The position numbers were made by a program, and so were the translations under genes. Source: Heloderma charlesbogerti (Eukaryota; Chordata; Lepidosauria; Squamata; Helodermatidae). From it: a stretch of 64,000 nucleotides of DNA. The stretch is taken from positions 868,001 through 932,000 of the forward strand of contig JANEZZ010001513.1 of the NCBI GenBank assembly GCA_026122225.1, given 5' to 3'. This document shows, one piece after another, positions 31,816 to 44,460 of this stretch (position 1 is its first letter; every line of letters starts with the position of its first letter). The notes beneath the pieces were generated by a model. The model worked only from the letters and a program-made list of their open reading frames with translations. It did no database searches and had not been told where the DNA came from.

Positions 31816-34800
31816 CTGTTATGTATCTTGGGGGCAGCGGGGGTGGAGGTACTGTGGCTTAGTTGTTGTTTGGAACCTTGGCAGCTCCTACAGAGCTGGC
31901 AGTAGCTACAGTGGGTGGAGCTTCTGCTAAGTGGTTCTGTGTATGCCTTATTAAAGAACAGTTGTGCTTGAGGCCTGCTGATTCTGCAGTCATTCCTTCT
32001 ACCTGTACAAGGGGTATGTAGAAGGAAGGGGAAAACAGGGTAGTGCTTTGAGAAGTGTCATATGGTATGAGAGTTTGGAGTAATGAATGATATTGACAGT
32101 GGAGCTCTGCACAGAGGTGAAATTTGTTTCTAATAAGAGGATGGTCATGACAAGCATAGAAGGCTTAAGAAACTTGATGCCATTGCCATCACTATTCTCT
32201 GCTTGACCTCTAGAGGCTGATGTCTTGAGCAAAAGGGCTCAGACCATAGCCCATAAATGATGGGGACTATACAGTAAAACACAGGAGTAAAGATTTTTAT
32301 CCCTGCTGTATACACACCTGGTATGAATTTATGTGTAGTCTAAGAAATGCTACAACCTTTCTTTCTTTCTTTCTCTCTCTCTCTCTCTCTGTCTTTCAAT
32401 ATCTGCTTATTGTGAAACTGAGTGTGACCACTGCTGTGCTGTGAAGTGTAGGCAAGTCCTCTTCTGATCACTTCTAGGAGGAGGGATATACATGCGAGCT
32501 CTTATGAAACTTTTGACAGAAGAGAATGGGGCCCAGCTAGGAAGATGAACTATGCAAATCTGGGTGGCTTAGATCTGTTAGGTGAACATGTAATGCTTGG
32601 GATTATTATTTTGCTTTGTGAAATACATGGACCATGTAGGAATTATTTGTAGTGATAGGCAGATGCACCTCCCCTGGTTCTCCTCTGATCAGCTTTGAAT
32701 ATGCCAAGCTATTTCACAAAACATCAGGAAATAACTCCGGTTATTCCAGTTTCAGTCAGACGCCATTGTGCTCATGATTTGGGATTGTGATGCTCACTCA
32801 TTCCATCTGACTCACTTGGAAATAATACTCTAAGGAACAGATTACTTACCTGCTATCCCTTGACACCTTGGGGCATGGAGGGGCTCTGAGCCTTGGCTCA
32901 AAATATTTACTTGCTTGTGTAGGGTAGACCCCAGTGAAGTAATTGGTGGTCTAAATGAACTTGACTGAGCATTTACCTGAGTTTGTCTGGTGTTTTCATT
33001 TTCAAGATGGAGGATGAAGGGTTCAATGTACCCCTCCCCTAGAGGGTGTGAGTGCCTGACTCCTGAAAATCTTCAGCCTGGTGGGCCCCCCAATACCTTA
33101 TTTTTATATTATCTTAATTTTCATGGGAATCACAGTGTCAGAATGGAAACTAAGTATGCCAAAGCTGCTCCTGCCATTCAGGCAACTTGAGTCATATAGG
33201 GAGAAATTGTAGTGTGTTTTTTCATTTTTTTTTCTTTTTTTATACTAGTGACTGAACTGTGAATCAATGCCAAAGCTCTCATCTCAGGAATAAAGGAATG
33301 ATCACAATGTGTGGTATTTATGCAAAGGTGCTTCATTTGTACAAGCGATTACTCTTACCACTTATTTTCAGTTCCAGAGTACCACCCTGGAAAGTACAAA
33401 GCACTACTAGGAGAAAGTGCCCTTGAGCATATGCCAAGTACATTTCCTTCCCCATTAATTCACTGAAGGAGAGTTTTCATACATTAAGGGTTGGGGAAGA
33501 GGTATTTCAAATCAGAGGGGATTGTTTTCAGACAAACTTGGCCCTGGATTTCCCCCCTTCTTTTTGAGAAATTAAGCAGTAAGCACTGCCCCAGAGCACT
33601 GTTTTATTGAGTTGCTCTATGCAGCTTTCTTTCTTTTTCAGTTGTGCTCATTGCCTGATCGATTAGCACCAGTTTTAATTAAAAAAAAAAGCAAGATATG
33701 AATAATTTCTTTTCCATGATAGAAGCAGAGTTTTATTTTGAAATGACATTCAGTAATCATCAGTATTTCATTTCATGAATTCTACTTTTCCCAGAATATG
33801 GAAGAATATTATTCTGTAGGCTGATATGGTTTCACTTAATGCACCAATGATGAACAATAGTTCTAGTAGCTCTAGTTTTATTTAATAGTGAATAGGTGTA
33901 GAGGCAGGATTGAAGTATTATCTTAATCAGTAAAGTTAAAATGGAAATGTTCCCAGAGGACTCACAATCATGCTATTAAATGAAAAGATACAAGAGCAGT
34001 TGCTGAAAAGTCAAATATATACAGAGGGAACTTGAGAGAGAAGAAACAGCAAATAATAATAATAATAATACCCAGCTGCAAAACAGGAAAGTAAGACACA
34101 AAAATAAATGTTTCAGTGCACTCAGTCACACTTGATAATAGCAACTGAATAAAAAGATGAGTACACTTAATACCTGATGACTCAATACTAGATGGAAATC
34201 TTTAATCATTAAATGGGCTCTATTGACTTTTGAGTAGTCGCATTGAGGTCTGCTTATGAGTAGTACAATACAGATCAGCCTTTAAAACCTTCAAAAAATT
34301 TTATGCCAAAATAATATTTTGCTAATGGAATACAGGTCTGGTCATGCACACCCTATTCAAATTCAATTCCCTTTTCATGTTTATTTCCAATTTCCAGTAA
34401 AGATCACTATTACCCAATGTCCAATAAAGTCAAAATTCCGTGTCCAAAATTTTCATCGACTTTAGTAGGAGTTAAGTGTGCATAACTGCATGGAGGTGTG
34501 CAGCCTGGCATGCCAGTCTTAACAACGCTCTTGGCACATAACAGCCATAGAATGGTTAACGCCAATGCAGCTACAGCATTATCTTCCATTCTGTTGCATT
34601 GACCCGACTTATAACAAGCCAGTACTGCATATGAGGGTCAAAATTCCTTGAGGATGGTGCATTGTGGCGTTATTTTCAGTCTTGCTCCCTTGCTGCCTTC
34701 ACTGTGAACCACTTTTGATCAGTCTATGGGTCCTGTTCTGGCATTATGCCCGAACAAGAAATCTCAAGACATATAGTGAGAATGGGGCTATGCACTACCT

Positions 34801-36386
34801 CCAACATCCCTATCCCCATTACTTCTGACCTTCCTCCCATTAAGCCAAAAAGTCTGAAGGGCTTCTAATTGCATTTGTTTGAATGCAAATCTCTTGACAT
34901 GATCAGGAATCCTGATTTATGAAGGCTTCTGACTGGGTGGAGGGTTCAACTTGCATTCAAACAAACTTGAGTAGAAGCTGCCTTCAGACCTTCCTAGTTA
35001 ATGCAGGGAAGGACAGGAACAATAGGGGTGGGGCTGATGTGTATGGAAATTTGGGGGGGCAGGACCAGCACACACAGACCCATGCTCCTTGCTTGAGTTG
35101 GTATTTCCTGTTCAGGCATAACACCTGAACATGTCTGGCTTTGTGTGGTGTTCCAACCCAGTGGTGCTGGCCAGTCTTACAAAAGCTGGTACAATGTAAA
35201 ATGGTCAAGATACAGTATTGTACTGGTGCAATAATTTTTGGTGTCCTGTCCTAAAATGTTATTTGCTGGCACAGGGTAGACAGGGAGGGAAAAGGACAGT
35301 CAATACTGAAGTATAAGAAGCCCCAAAGGCAGTTGAATGTGTGGGAGGTGAGACCTCAAAATGATGTTTGGAATAAAAAACATTATCTATCTCCGTCCAT
35401 AATTTACACTATAGCAAAGGTGGAGAATCTGTGGCCCTCCAGATCTTCTTGGACTGAAACTGCCATCATCCCTGGGCATTGGCTAGCCTCAGCCAGCATG
35501 GCCAATGGTGGGGGATGATGAGCGTTTCAGTCCAAGAATAGCGGGGGAGGGCAGAGGTTCACCACCCCCTTGCAATATATAGCATGCCCAATGAATTTTG
35601 GAAGACAGTCTTCTTCAGGGACACAAGGATCTCATTTCACTTAACGGCAACGCATGAACTGTTACCTGAAGTAGAATGAGAATTTTGAATCCCTGAAATG
35701 TCTCCCAAATTAGTTGGGCATACAATATTGTAATATAGCGTATTTACTTCAAGTATCATTTTCAGGCCTCATCTCCCTCCTTTTCTGGCTTCAGGCAAAG
35801 GATTAGGCTTTTGGTGGCTCTTTGCTTCTTGATGAGTTACAGGGTTTTAGTTAGTGCTGGGCTGCAGCATTCTAGCTGAATTCTGTTGGTTGTGGGATGG
35901 GACAAAATCTTTGGGAGCTGGGCTAATTTAAAGACATTGCAGCTTATCTTTTAAATGAGGTGGCTGAGCATGGTTTTGCTTTTTAAAAAAATCCTTTTTA
36001 GAATTATTATCATTACCCCGCCCCAATACCTAGCTGCCATGTTCCTGAACAGAACATCCTAGGAACAACACTATGTCATGAAGTAGCATCATTCCCCGTG
36101 GCATTCTGTTCAGGAACTCAGCACAGCTAGAACCACCAAACTACCCCTTAAGGCAGTGGTAAGTCTTTGTTGTTTTGCTGTTCTTTCTTAAAAAAGAATC
36201 TTTTTTAAAAGGAAAACTGCGGCCATCTCATATTTAAAAGGTAAATTGAATTTTCTTTACATTAGCCCACCCCCTGAAATTCATTCAATATCCCCTCCCA
36301 CTTTTGTGAGGAATGAATTGTCCCACAAAAATGAGCAAGGGATATTCAGCAGACCTTGAGATTTAGGCCCTGTTTAGAAAGACAAG
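31816..36386. other. Long stretch without recognised genes
   Basis: Contains a TTTC/(CT)n microsatellite at 32360-32391, an (AAT)n run at 34052-34070, a short hAT-type MITE at 35414-35571, and a GTTC-rich inverted repeat (CATGTTCCTGAACAGAA at 36039, TTCTGTTCAGGAACTC at 36104). The 33200-34200 part has few signs of repeats and could be conserved non-coding DNA. A TTATTAAAGAACAG motif near 31950 could be part of a solo LTR, not demonstrated. Confidence 0.4.
35414..35571. mobile_element. Hairpin hAT-type MITE
   Basis: GGTGGAGAATCTGTGGCCC and TCTTCTTGGACTGAAACTGC at the left pair with the complementary right arm (GTTTCAGTCCAAGAATAG, AGAGGTTCACCACCCC). The centre CCTCAGCCAGCATGGCC is shared with the hairpins at 1-192 and 51924-52052. 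Confidence 0.75.
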
Positions 36387-36677
36387 AGCCTTGTGTGGCG
36401 CAGAGGCAGCAGTATTGCAACCAAACTCTCCCCATGACCTGAGTTTGATCCCAGCACAAGCTGGGTCTTGGGTAGCCGGCTCAGGTCGACTCAGCCCTCC
36501 ATCCTCCCGAGGTCAGTAAAATGAGTGCCCAGTTTGCTGGGGGAATGGTAGTCACGACTGGGGAAGGCAATGGCAAACCACCCCGTTACAGTCTGCCATG
36601 AAAACGCCAGCGCAAGTGGCATCCCTCTAGGGGTCAGCAATGACCCGGTGCTTGCACAGGAGGAACCTTTCCTTAGA
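36387..36677 (+). mobile_element. tRNA-derived SINE with ACCTTT-like tail (Sauria-like)
   Basis: Head TTGTGTGGCGCAGAGGCAGC with a B-box-like GAGTTTGATCCCAGC, body GGCTCAGGTCGACTCAGCC, CCGAGGTCAGTAAAATGAG, GGGGAAGGCAATGGCAAACC and the end GCAATGACCCGGTGCTTGC AACCTTTCCTT. This architecture and tail match squamate SINEs mobilised by BovB-type LINEs. Confidence 0.75.
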
Positions 36678-39600
36678 AAGACATCTTGCAGTCTCCTTGT
36701 GGGAAGACAAGTGAAAGCCCGTGAAGAAGGACTAACAATTCTGAAATGCGTTGGGCATAATAATTTTTTAGCACTTTGAGAGCTTTTTCTGTCCTGCTTT
36801 TGTGTGACATCCAGTGTGCCTTTTCCTTGTATTGGCTTGCATTTTAGGTCCATGGGGGAGCTCCCAAGCACACGCAGAACCATGTGGAAGCCCTGATTTC
36901 TTCTACAACTCAAGGAGTGTTCCATGTGTGCATCATTCCAACTTCAGAATTCCCCAACATTGAGCTATCCTTGATTGCACATCATGGGCTCTAAAATGCT
37001 TTGCATTGTGCCTTTCATCTTTCTGCTCTATAGTCAATTAATTAATTGACAAACTGTGCTGATTAATCAGTGAGAGCACTCCAGCCCACCATCTGCAGAT
37101 TCCCTTTTTACTGTAATATGTAAACTGATGTAGCACAACTAATTACGACAACATAAGGCATGGAAGGATTTTCTGAATGGATCTTATGCATATTGAGACA
37201 AAAAATAAACTTAAAACAGGAAAAAGGACCAAATCATCTGTTGCTTCCATGTCCCAAGTTCTGGCAAGTTAACATAACAAAACATTAGCTGCAGGATTGG
37301 ATTCAGAATAGTGCTTAGTGAAGTTTCGTTTGCATGAGAGAAAGGGGTCCGGGAGGCCATCTCGACAATCCTTCCTTCCTCTAGGAGCCCCCACTGCTTC
37401 CTGAAAAGCTGTTCTGGAGGGCTGGGAGACCCTCTGGCGTATCATCACAGGCAATGAAGGGAGTGGCAGGGGGAAGGGGGTACCAGCAATGATCACCTCC
37501 CTGACCCCTTCCTCCAGCAGGGAGCTTCCACTGCATCCCAGAGCTTTCTGTGAACAGAACAGCCAATCTGGATCCAACTCATATCTCTGTTATATTCATT
37601 TCTACATCATTGTTGTTGTCTTCTGCCTTGATGGTTATATTTCATGATTTTTTTGGAAGTCTTTTATTTTGGTGCTTGGCTGTTGCATTTTGTTGTCTTG
37701 GAACTTTATCTATCTGCCTCTTTTTCTTCTCACTTTTCTGGAGTGTGTCAGACGTCATCCCAGTAACAGGTGCTGTCGGATCCCTCAGTCCAGAATGTGT
37801 AGTTTTGCCAGTCAATTTCCACAGTTTCTGAGACAATCCTTTCAAAATCAGCAGTGCCATCCACTCAGGAATGCCGAGCAACTTCCATTCTACCAGATTA
37901 TTTTGGCCTTTCCAAAACCCAAATAGGATATTTTGAAGCAGGTCTTCCTTTTGCCCTTCTGTCTTGACAGCAGTCTGACTCTGAATTAATCACAGGAACC
38001 AATGACACCAATCGTGGGAACAAAGAACTCAGCCAACTCAGTGCTAAGACTGGAATATTTCTTGTTAACAACCAGAGTAATATATAATCGGGGGGGGGGG
38101 GGATGCTGTGACCAGTCTTTTATCATGCTTTTTCCAGATAGTACATTTTCACTTAGCCCTTAGGCTATCCTTGGGCCAAACTAAGTTAAATGGGCTAACA
38201 CAGAGAAAGCTAGATGTCATTATAGCTCTATGCAAGCTTTCTGTGATAGGCATGCTAGTTGCAGGTTTGTATGTGACCCTAAAATGTAAGCCAATTTTAC
38301 ACTGATAGATCTACCTTGGCGACAGAAAGTAAGCAAGACAATCATCATTACAGTATTGATTGTGTGTGTGTGTGTGTGTGTGTTAGGGGAAGAAACATGT
38401 ATAAATATTACTTTTTCTCCCCACACATTTTGTCTTTACAGTGCGGTTTCACATTTCATTTAATGCTAAATGGTTCATTACACCGAGTAGCAACTTACTT
38501 CTCTTATTATGGTGTTATCGTTCACTTTGTCAAAATATGTCTACTTGATAAGAAATCTGACAGAAGTTGCTTATGATGGGATCACTAGCAACCATCAGTT
38601 TCTCTCTAGCAAATGAAACTGTAACCATGGAAACAAGCCTTTTTTTGCCAGAATGAAAATGAGACAGCACTCTGCTGCAGCCATTAGTAGAATACACAAA
38701 TGTCCCTCAAGGCAAACATCTAAAGCAAATGGACTGCAAAGTAAGGAGCACTAATTTCTATTTATTTAGGATTTGTAAACCTAGCAGAGCAAGATATTAA
38801 CAAAGGAACAAACAAAAGAAGGTTAAAAAAAGATGTTTGTGTTTTTCCCCTTCCATTTACAAAACTCCTTTTAAATGTGCATGTTTAAATGTGTATGTTC
38901 TGTGATCTGGCTATCTATCTATCTATAGTCTGGAATCTGGTTTTTATAAGGTGAAGTTTAAAGAATATCTACAGTCCTCATAGCACTGATATTTAGAAGT
39001 ATTTATACCAGACATGGAAGAAGATATATTACAGTGGAGCAGATTACAATCCAGATTGTTAAAATGTCCTTTTTGGTGAAAAAGAAAGAAAATATTCTAA
39101 TTTTCCAAGTGTTCTGTCTGTACCAATAAGGAAAAACTTGTCTGCGGAATAGATATTATCAGCAATCAGCTACATGGTCTGTCAGAGGCCTTTCAAGTGT
39201 CAGATTCTCCTTACTGTCTTTTTTACTCACAACTACATACTACTTAATAATTGCCTAGATTGTTCAGAGTGACAAGGATTATGGATTAGGCGGAGGAGTT
39301 TTAAATGTTCTCTGATGTAGCTCTATAAGGTAAAACTTGACTTGTCTGGATTTTCCTCTGCTGGTTAGTTCATTACTTCGGAATGCACAAGAGTGTCACT
39401 GATTTTCTAGTTCAGCAAAAAACCAAAATGTAACGTTTTTCAGTGGGATCATTTGTTTGGTTCAAATTGGTCAGAGAGCTTTGCTGTGGGTTTGTATATA
39501 AACTGAATGAATAAAAAAAAAGATTATTGGAATTACTGACCAAGTTATTTCATATGCAAGTTATTTTATATACCTTGATGTACTGGAAATCTGCATGTTC

Positions 39601-40084
39601 CTAAAAATATTTCCACACATGAGCACATAATCTAAAGGCTGGGCTGGCACTGTATACCCTGATAGAGAAAGGAAAACATGCAAGGCTTTAAATATAAAAA
39701 CAATTCTACATAAAACACACTGAACTTGAAATCTGCTTTTTCCTAATGAAAATGTATCCAGCTCTTGAATCACACACTTTCAACCCTGCATTGCCTGGGT
39801 AACATGTCATTTATTTAAAACAGTTCTCCAGCTACACACAGCTGCAATTTCTAGGGGTGGGTGGGAAGAGACTGTCAAGACATGAATTGTTTTGTATAAA
39901 CATTGGCACGGGGGGGGGGGGAGTGAGAGGAAATTATTTAGGGTTTCCAGAGCATCCACTGGGATCCAGAAGTGATCTCTGCTTGTATTCCATTTTCCTT
40001 GTTACAAGGGGCAATGCTACCAGAGGCTGTACTTCCTGCAGCATCTCATCTGCTTTTCCTTCTTCCATGTACATGGGCATGATG
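36678..40084. other. No gene recognised; microsatellite and X-box
   Basis: Low-copy-looking, AT-rich. A (GT)n lies at 38359-38381, poly-G runs at 38090-38102 and 39909-39921, and (CTAT)n near 38910-38927. An RFX-type motif is at 38622-38635. Confidence 0.4.
38622..38635. promoter_or_regulatory. RFX-type X-box match
   Basis: GTAACCATGGAAAC is a close match to the RFX X-box inverted repeat. Single site, function inferred from the motif only. Confidence 0.3.
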
Positions 40085-40605
40085 TTATATCAGTATACCC
40101 ATGCAATTGGTCCCCTGCTGCCTATTCACTACGGGGCCAGATTTAAGGTTTTAGCACTAGTGTACAAAGCCCTAAACAACTTGGGACCAGGATACCTGAG
40201 AGAGCACCTTCTCCCTTACCAACCTGCCTGGTCACTGAGGTCATTGGAGGGCATATTCCTGGTGGTTCTACATGGACCTATGGCCCAGTTGGAGTCCACC
40301 AGGAGAAGAGGCTTCAGCGTGGCGGCCCCCTTTCTTTGGAATTCCCTGTCCCTGGAGGTCAGGCAGGCACCGACACTGTGCCCTTTCCAGCACCTCCTGA
40401 AAACAGCACAGGTCCAGGAGGCATTCCTTAACTGACCAGTCACTGTTTGTATTGGTATTCTGTTTTTTAAAATAGCATATTTGTAATCTGGTGTTTTAAT
40501 CTTTTTATCCTCTTACTGTTTTACCTTTTGTGTTCACCACTCCCAAACCTGTTCTAGATATGGAGCGGTATACAAATAATGTAAATAAATAAATAAATGA
40601 GTGAA
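40085..40605 (+). mobile_element. L2-like LINE 3' end
   Basis: A frame from 39857-40435 contains the recognisable L2 C-terminal stretch FKVLALVYKALNNLGPGYLR followed by EHLLPYQPAWSLRS, then RGFSVAAPFLWNSLSLEVRQ. The 3' UTR ends in GGAGCGGTATACAAATAATG and (AAAT)n. The N-terminal part and RT are missing. Its coding part is the sense version of the antisense copy at 7912-8510. Confidence 0.8.
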
Positions 40606-41512
40606 TAAATTGCATAATTTAAATGTTAAACCAGCAGTGTGAGAGATATTCAAGGAAAGCAGCTCCCGCACAGCTAGGACAATATTTAAGGGCTTGTGGA
40701 ACCCAGGTTTCTCTCTCTCTTTCACTCAGTCATACTGTTCTTGTGGGTGCCAAAGCCAACTACAGTCCCTTTGAGTGAATCACACTTACATAAAAGCATC
40801 TGTAAACTGTGGGAAGTATCCAACTGTGGGGTCATTCCACACACTCAAACAGCACTTGCGGAGGTCTGCAAAATCTTTCCATTGTGCAGGTGGTTGCACA
40901 ATGCCTTGTACAGTGGGTTTCACAAATGGAGTGTGCAACAGGTTGCACAGGAGCATAATGCACAACTGGTTGAGCAACCGCACTTGTGCAAACATAACTT
41001 TAGTTGGATTCTCCTCTTACACATTGTTCTGAACCTACTTTCCGCTAGCACAATATCATTTGTGCTAATGGAATGACACAGTTGGATATTGCCCTGTATT
41101 ATTGTTATAATATAAGCCTCTTTGGGTTACTTGGAGGAAAAAGGTGGGATATAAATGCAATCAATCAATCAATCAATCAATCATAGTCCTGACGTTATTG
41201 TGCGTCAGCAACCCAGTTCTTCACGATAAAGGAAGAATTCTTTTTAAAGGTTATTTTAAAACCTATCTATTTGATTTCTAGCCTGCCTTTCAATTGAGAA
41301 GGACTCATAAAGTAGCTTATATCATAAATTATTATGCAATTCCTTTGGAGCTGCTTCAACCCCTCCAACATGCGGCATTGTTCTGAGGTAGCATATCCTT
41401 CCTCCCTCCAAAGCCACTTCTCATTAGGTTATTGTGGCTGTTCCCATCAACTTTCAGTTCCTCCATCTGCTTGGACAGTATGGAGTCCATTGCCTGGTGA
41501 CATCATTTACTT
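40606..41512. other. No gene; SINE tail
   Basis: Contains a repeated GGTTGCACA/GTGCAA motif cluster (40880-41000) and, at 41116-41186, a SINE 3' end (TTACTTGGAGGAAAAAGGTG, GGATATAAATG) with a (TCAA)n tail. Confidence 0.45.
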
Positions 41513-41858
41513 CAGGGGTGTGTAACCTTTTCACCTGAGGGCCGAATTCCATTTCTGAGAAGCTCTCTGAGGCTATATTCCAGTGGTGGGAGGGGCCAAA
41601 GGCAAAATGGGCAAGGCCAAAATACCAAAAATGCCAGCATATTTCAGGTTAAAACTCTTGCTGCCACTAACGGAGCCTCCGGAGAGGTATTTCAACTTTT
41701 TAGAATGGGAAAAATGGCACAAAAAGCACCAAATGATCAGTGGGTGGGGATAGGGGGGCAGGAGAAGGGTGTGTGGCCTTCTGGGGAACCCTGGAGGGCC
41801 GCATTGAGACCCCAGGCAGGCCAGATTTGGCCAAGGGGCCAGGGGTTCTGCACCCCTG
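41513..41858. mobile_element. hAT-type MITE (CAGGGGTGTGTAACC)
   Basis: Tips CAGGGGTGTGTAACC and GGTTCTGCACCCCTG are inverted repeats. Flanks ATTTACTT and CTTTACTC match at 6 of 8 positions, an aged hAT duplication. GAGGGCCGAATTCC and GGCCAGATTTGGCC are typical Charlie-like subterminal sequences. Confidence 0.75.
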
Positions 41859-42072
41859 CTTTACTCCCTTCCATTAAGGACTGTAGATCTTTTCACTGTC
41901 CAAGGGGAGAGAGGGAAAGGCCAGGTGCAGCATCTGTGCCTACCTGAGTTGGTGACTAAAGGCCGTTGGGTGTTCTGTAGCCTAGACTTTCAGTTGCTTT
42001 GCTCTGTGTCCTTACTCCCTTCCATCCAGAACAGCAGGTCTTTTCACTGTCCAAGGGGCAAGGAGGGAAATT
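41859..42072. repeat. Two-copy direct repeat, interspersed
   Basis: TTACTCCCTTCCATTAAGG...CTTTTCACTGTCCAAGGGG at 41861-41905 recurs as TTACTCCCTTCCATCCAG...CTTTTCACTGTCCAAGGGG at 42011-42060. Spacing is about 150 bp. The hAT at 41513 inserted at the left edge of copy 1. Confidence 0.7.
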
Positions 42073-42308
42073 AGTGGAGAATCCCATGGATTTCTTACAC
42101 CCCACTCTGCCCATGTGGATATTCCTATCCATAATTTATCCAAAAGGATTTGCCTGTCCCTAACATGTACCAAAAAGAGTTTTCCCTAAAGTTTGCTCTA
42201 ATACATCAGAACACATTCCAATGTATATTACTTTACCACATGCAAATCAAGTGGAAATAAGGTTTTAGGGAAGTTCAGGCTAAATATGTTGCTCAAGAAA
42301 GTTGTCTC

Positions 42309-42938
42309 AACTTATGATATGCTGTATTTAAATATATTGTTTGAGGGTGTTTTGTGCACACTCATTTATATATCTAGTATAAAATATATTACTGACTGTT
42401 GTGAGGTTGCTTTCAAGCTTTATTATTATATAACATTATAATTTCATTTCTTTTTTTGCTGTTATTATTATTATTACTACTATTATTATCATTACTATAA
42501 GACTACTAAGTAAGATTTTTGGTTGAATAAACTGTTAAGCTTTATTATTACTATTATATTCTAACTTAAGGGCAATATATAGTTGCTGGAAATGAACTGT
42601 AGGCCTGCTTCCTTGCTATAAGACTGATGAGATGATATTGAAATGTAAGGTTGATTATTAAATTGTAATATTGCTAATGTTATAGGTATAGTTTCTAAAT
42701 TAGAATGGGATCAGAAGCCTGTGTGTATTGGAGTTTAAATTTAACCCTTTAAAAAAGAAGGGGGGAATCTTTTTTTCTTTTTTTCTTTTTCCTTTCTCCC
42801 CCCCCCTTCCTTCTTCTTTTTCGTATTGCTGTGTCCTCCTAAGAATATTGTACTGTTAGGAAATTGTAGTTATTGATCGGGTTGTTGGTATTGTTTATTT
42901 CATTTATAAAGACAAAAATAAATAAAAAGTATTCTCAA
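42309..42938 (+). mobile_element. LINE-mobilised insertion, 14-bp TSD (L1-type 3' end)
   Basis: AAGAAAGTTGTCTC occurs at 42295-42308 and 42939-42952, a perfect 14-bp target duplication. The 3' end is A-rich (GACAAAAATAAATAAAAAG) after a T/C-rich 3' UTR (GGGGGAATC then CTTTTTCC), as in 5'-truncated L1 elements. No coding sequence remains. Confidence 0.75.
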
Positions 42939-43165
42939 AAGAAAGTTGTCTCGACCACCACCAAGTGCACACTGATATGAGCAAACAATCAGTGATGTCA
43001 TGCCACTGCTGGAAGACCCCTCTTCAAAGGAGGAGCTAGATCTCCCAGAGACAAACAGCACTGAGGAGCATCCCATGTCAGAAGACCAGGAGGTGGACTA
43101 GGAGGAACCTTGCTTTTTATTTGGACTGATTTCTTTTGCTGGTGATCCTTGAACTTCTGAAAAGA

Positions 43166-43541
43166 CATGGGCGCCGCCATTTGCGTACGCGCGGTTTATT
43201 GTGTTTTTTTTACTCAGCCGTGATAGGCTACGTAAACATTTACGTAGCCTGTCACGGTGCTTTTTAAAATTTAGCCGTGATAGGCTACGTAAATCTTTAC
43301 GTAGCCTATCACTTTTTTTTTGTTTTGTTTTTTAAACTTGGAAATGGCGGTGGTGGTGGCCGGTCGGAAGACCGGCCGCCGCTGCCGAACCGCCGCCGGA
43401 GCCGCTGCCGCCAGGAGGATTCGCCCAAGGTAAGTCCTGTCCCGGGGCGGGGGCAGACCGTTTCGCCACTAATTTCGGGGGGCCGAATGCACTGGCATTC
43501 GGCCTCCCCGAGATTCGTGGCGAAATTCTCTGACATCCCTA
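43166..43541 (+). mobile_element. Right half of a palindromic hAT, cut at a palindrome centre
   Basis: Begins abruptly at CATGGGCGCCGCC, the dyad centre of a B module, then GTACGCGCGG, two R modules (43218-43256, 43275-43312), poly-T, the CpG-rich region and the B-end hairpin with tip (reversed) TAGGGATGTCAGAGAATTTC. The A end and left arm are absent. Outward donor AGGTAAGT at 43428-43435. Sequence is closest to the right half of 6423-7265. Confidence 0.85.
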
Positions 43542-44460
43542 ATAACCCATTCTCTGAGATCATGGAAGTTGGTATTGACTAATAACCATGGTTCAGGCAT
43601 GACTAATGCTCAGGGATAGCTTATACAGGTCATGTGACTAACATTTTTGTAGTGGGCTCAACAATTCTAGAATTTCTAGATTCCATAATTATCAAGCTTC
43701 TTCCGAGGCTTTGCATCTTCAGCTATTTGGGGATGAGCAGTAGAAGAAGCCTTTCTAGAAGAAAGGACTTGGTGGGCTGGATGTGGCTTACTGGTTTGAC
43801 CCTTGCTTCTGCCATGAATTTCACTAAGTGGCCTTAGGCAAATGATACACCGTCAGTGTTGAACTATATGTTATGTGTAATTCTATTATTCTTGTATCTT
43901 TTTACTTCTTAACGAGTGACACAGGAGGGTGGGGGCTGCAGTTTTAAGTAAATAAACCTCTGGGACAGAAAGCATGAAATATATCAACCCCCTGCTCCTC
44001 CCACTGCCTCTTGGGCCAGATCTACACAGGGGATTTACTCTGGTGCTACTGCACCTCACACATGGGTGTGACAGACATCATAACCCTCAAACTGCATCAA
44101 TCCCAGGTTTTCAGGCTGTATTAAACACATTTTTGCAAAGTCGTTTTGTGACATTTTCTCTTTACGGTAGTGTCCCTGTGTTTTGAAACTCAGTGTGTCA
44201 TAAGCTTGCAGTACTGGAAGAGGTGTGGCTTCAGTGCTGGCTGGGGGAGTGGTGCTGCAAGGAGGAACAGAAAGCTGTGTTCAGCAAAGGGAGGAGTTAA
44301 CGCCTTCTTCATTGGGTCCACTCTCTGCAGTAAAACAGCAGCAACTTTGCACAGTGAACCGAAGAATAAATGCAAAGCTGCTGCCTTTGGGAAAAAAAAC
44401 CCAAGCCTTCCCAGTTCTCTCCTTCATCTTTATTATTTCCTTGCCTCAAGAACGAACTGA
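43542..44460. other. No gene recognised
   Basis: No gene or repeat family identified. Confidence 0.4.

Noticed and set aside
31816..32010. Solo LTR
   Set aside because: A TG start and ATTAAA-like signal are present, but no end or target duplication could be paired.
34731..35135. MITE with TCCTGTTC repeats
   Set aside because: The two matching blocks are direct rather than inverted, and no boundary is evident.
41513..41858. Member of the palindromic TAGGGATG family
   Set aside because: Tips are CAGGGGTG with Charlie-like subterminal sequence and no R, T or B modules.
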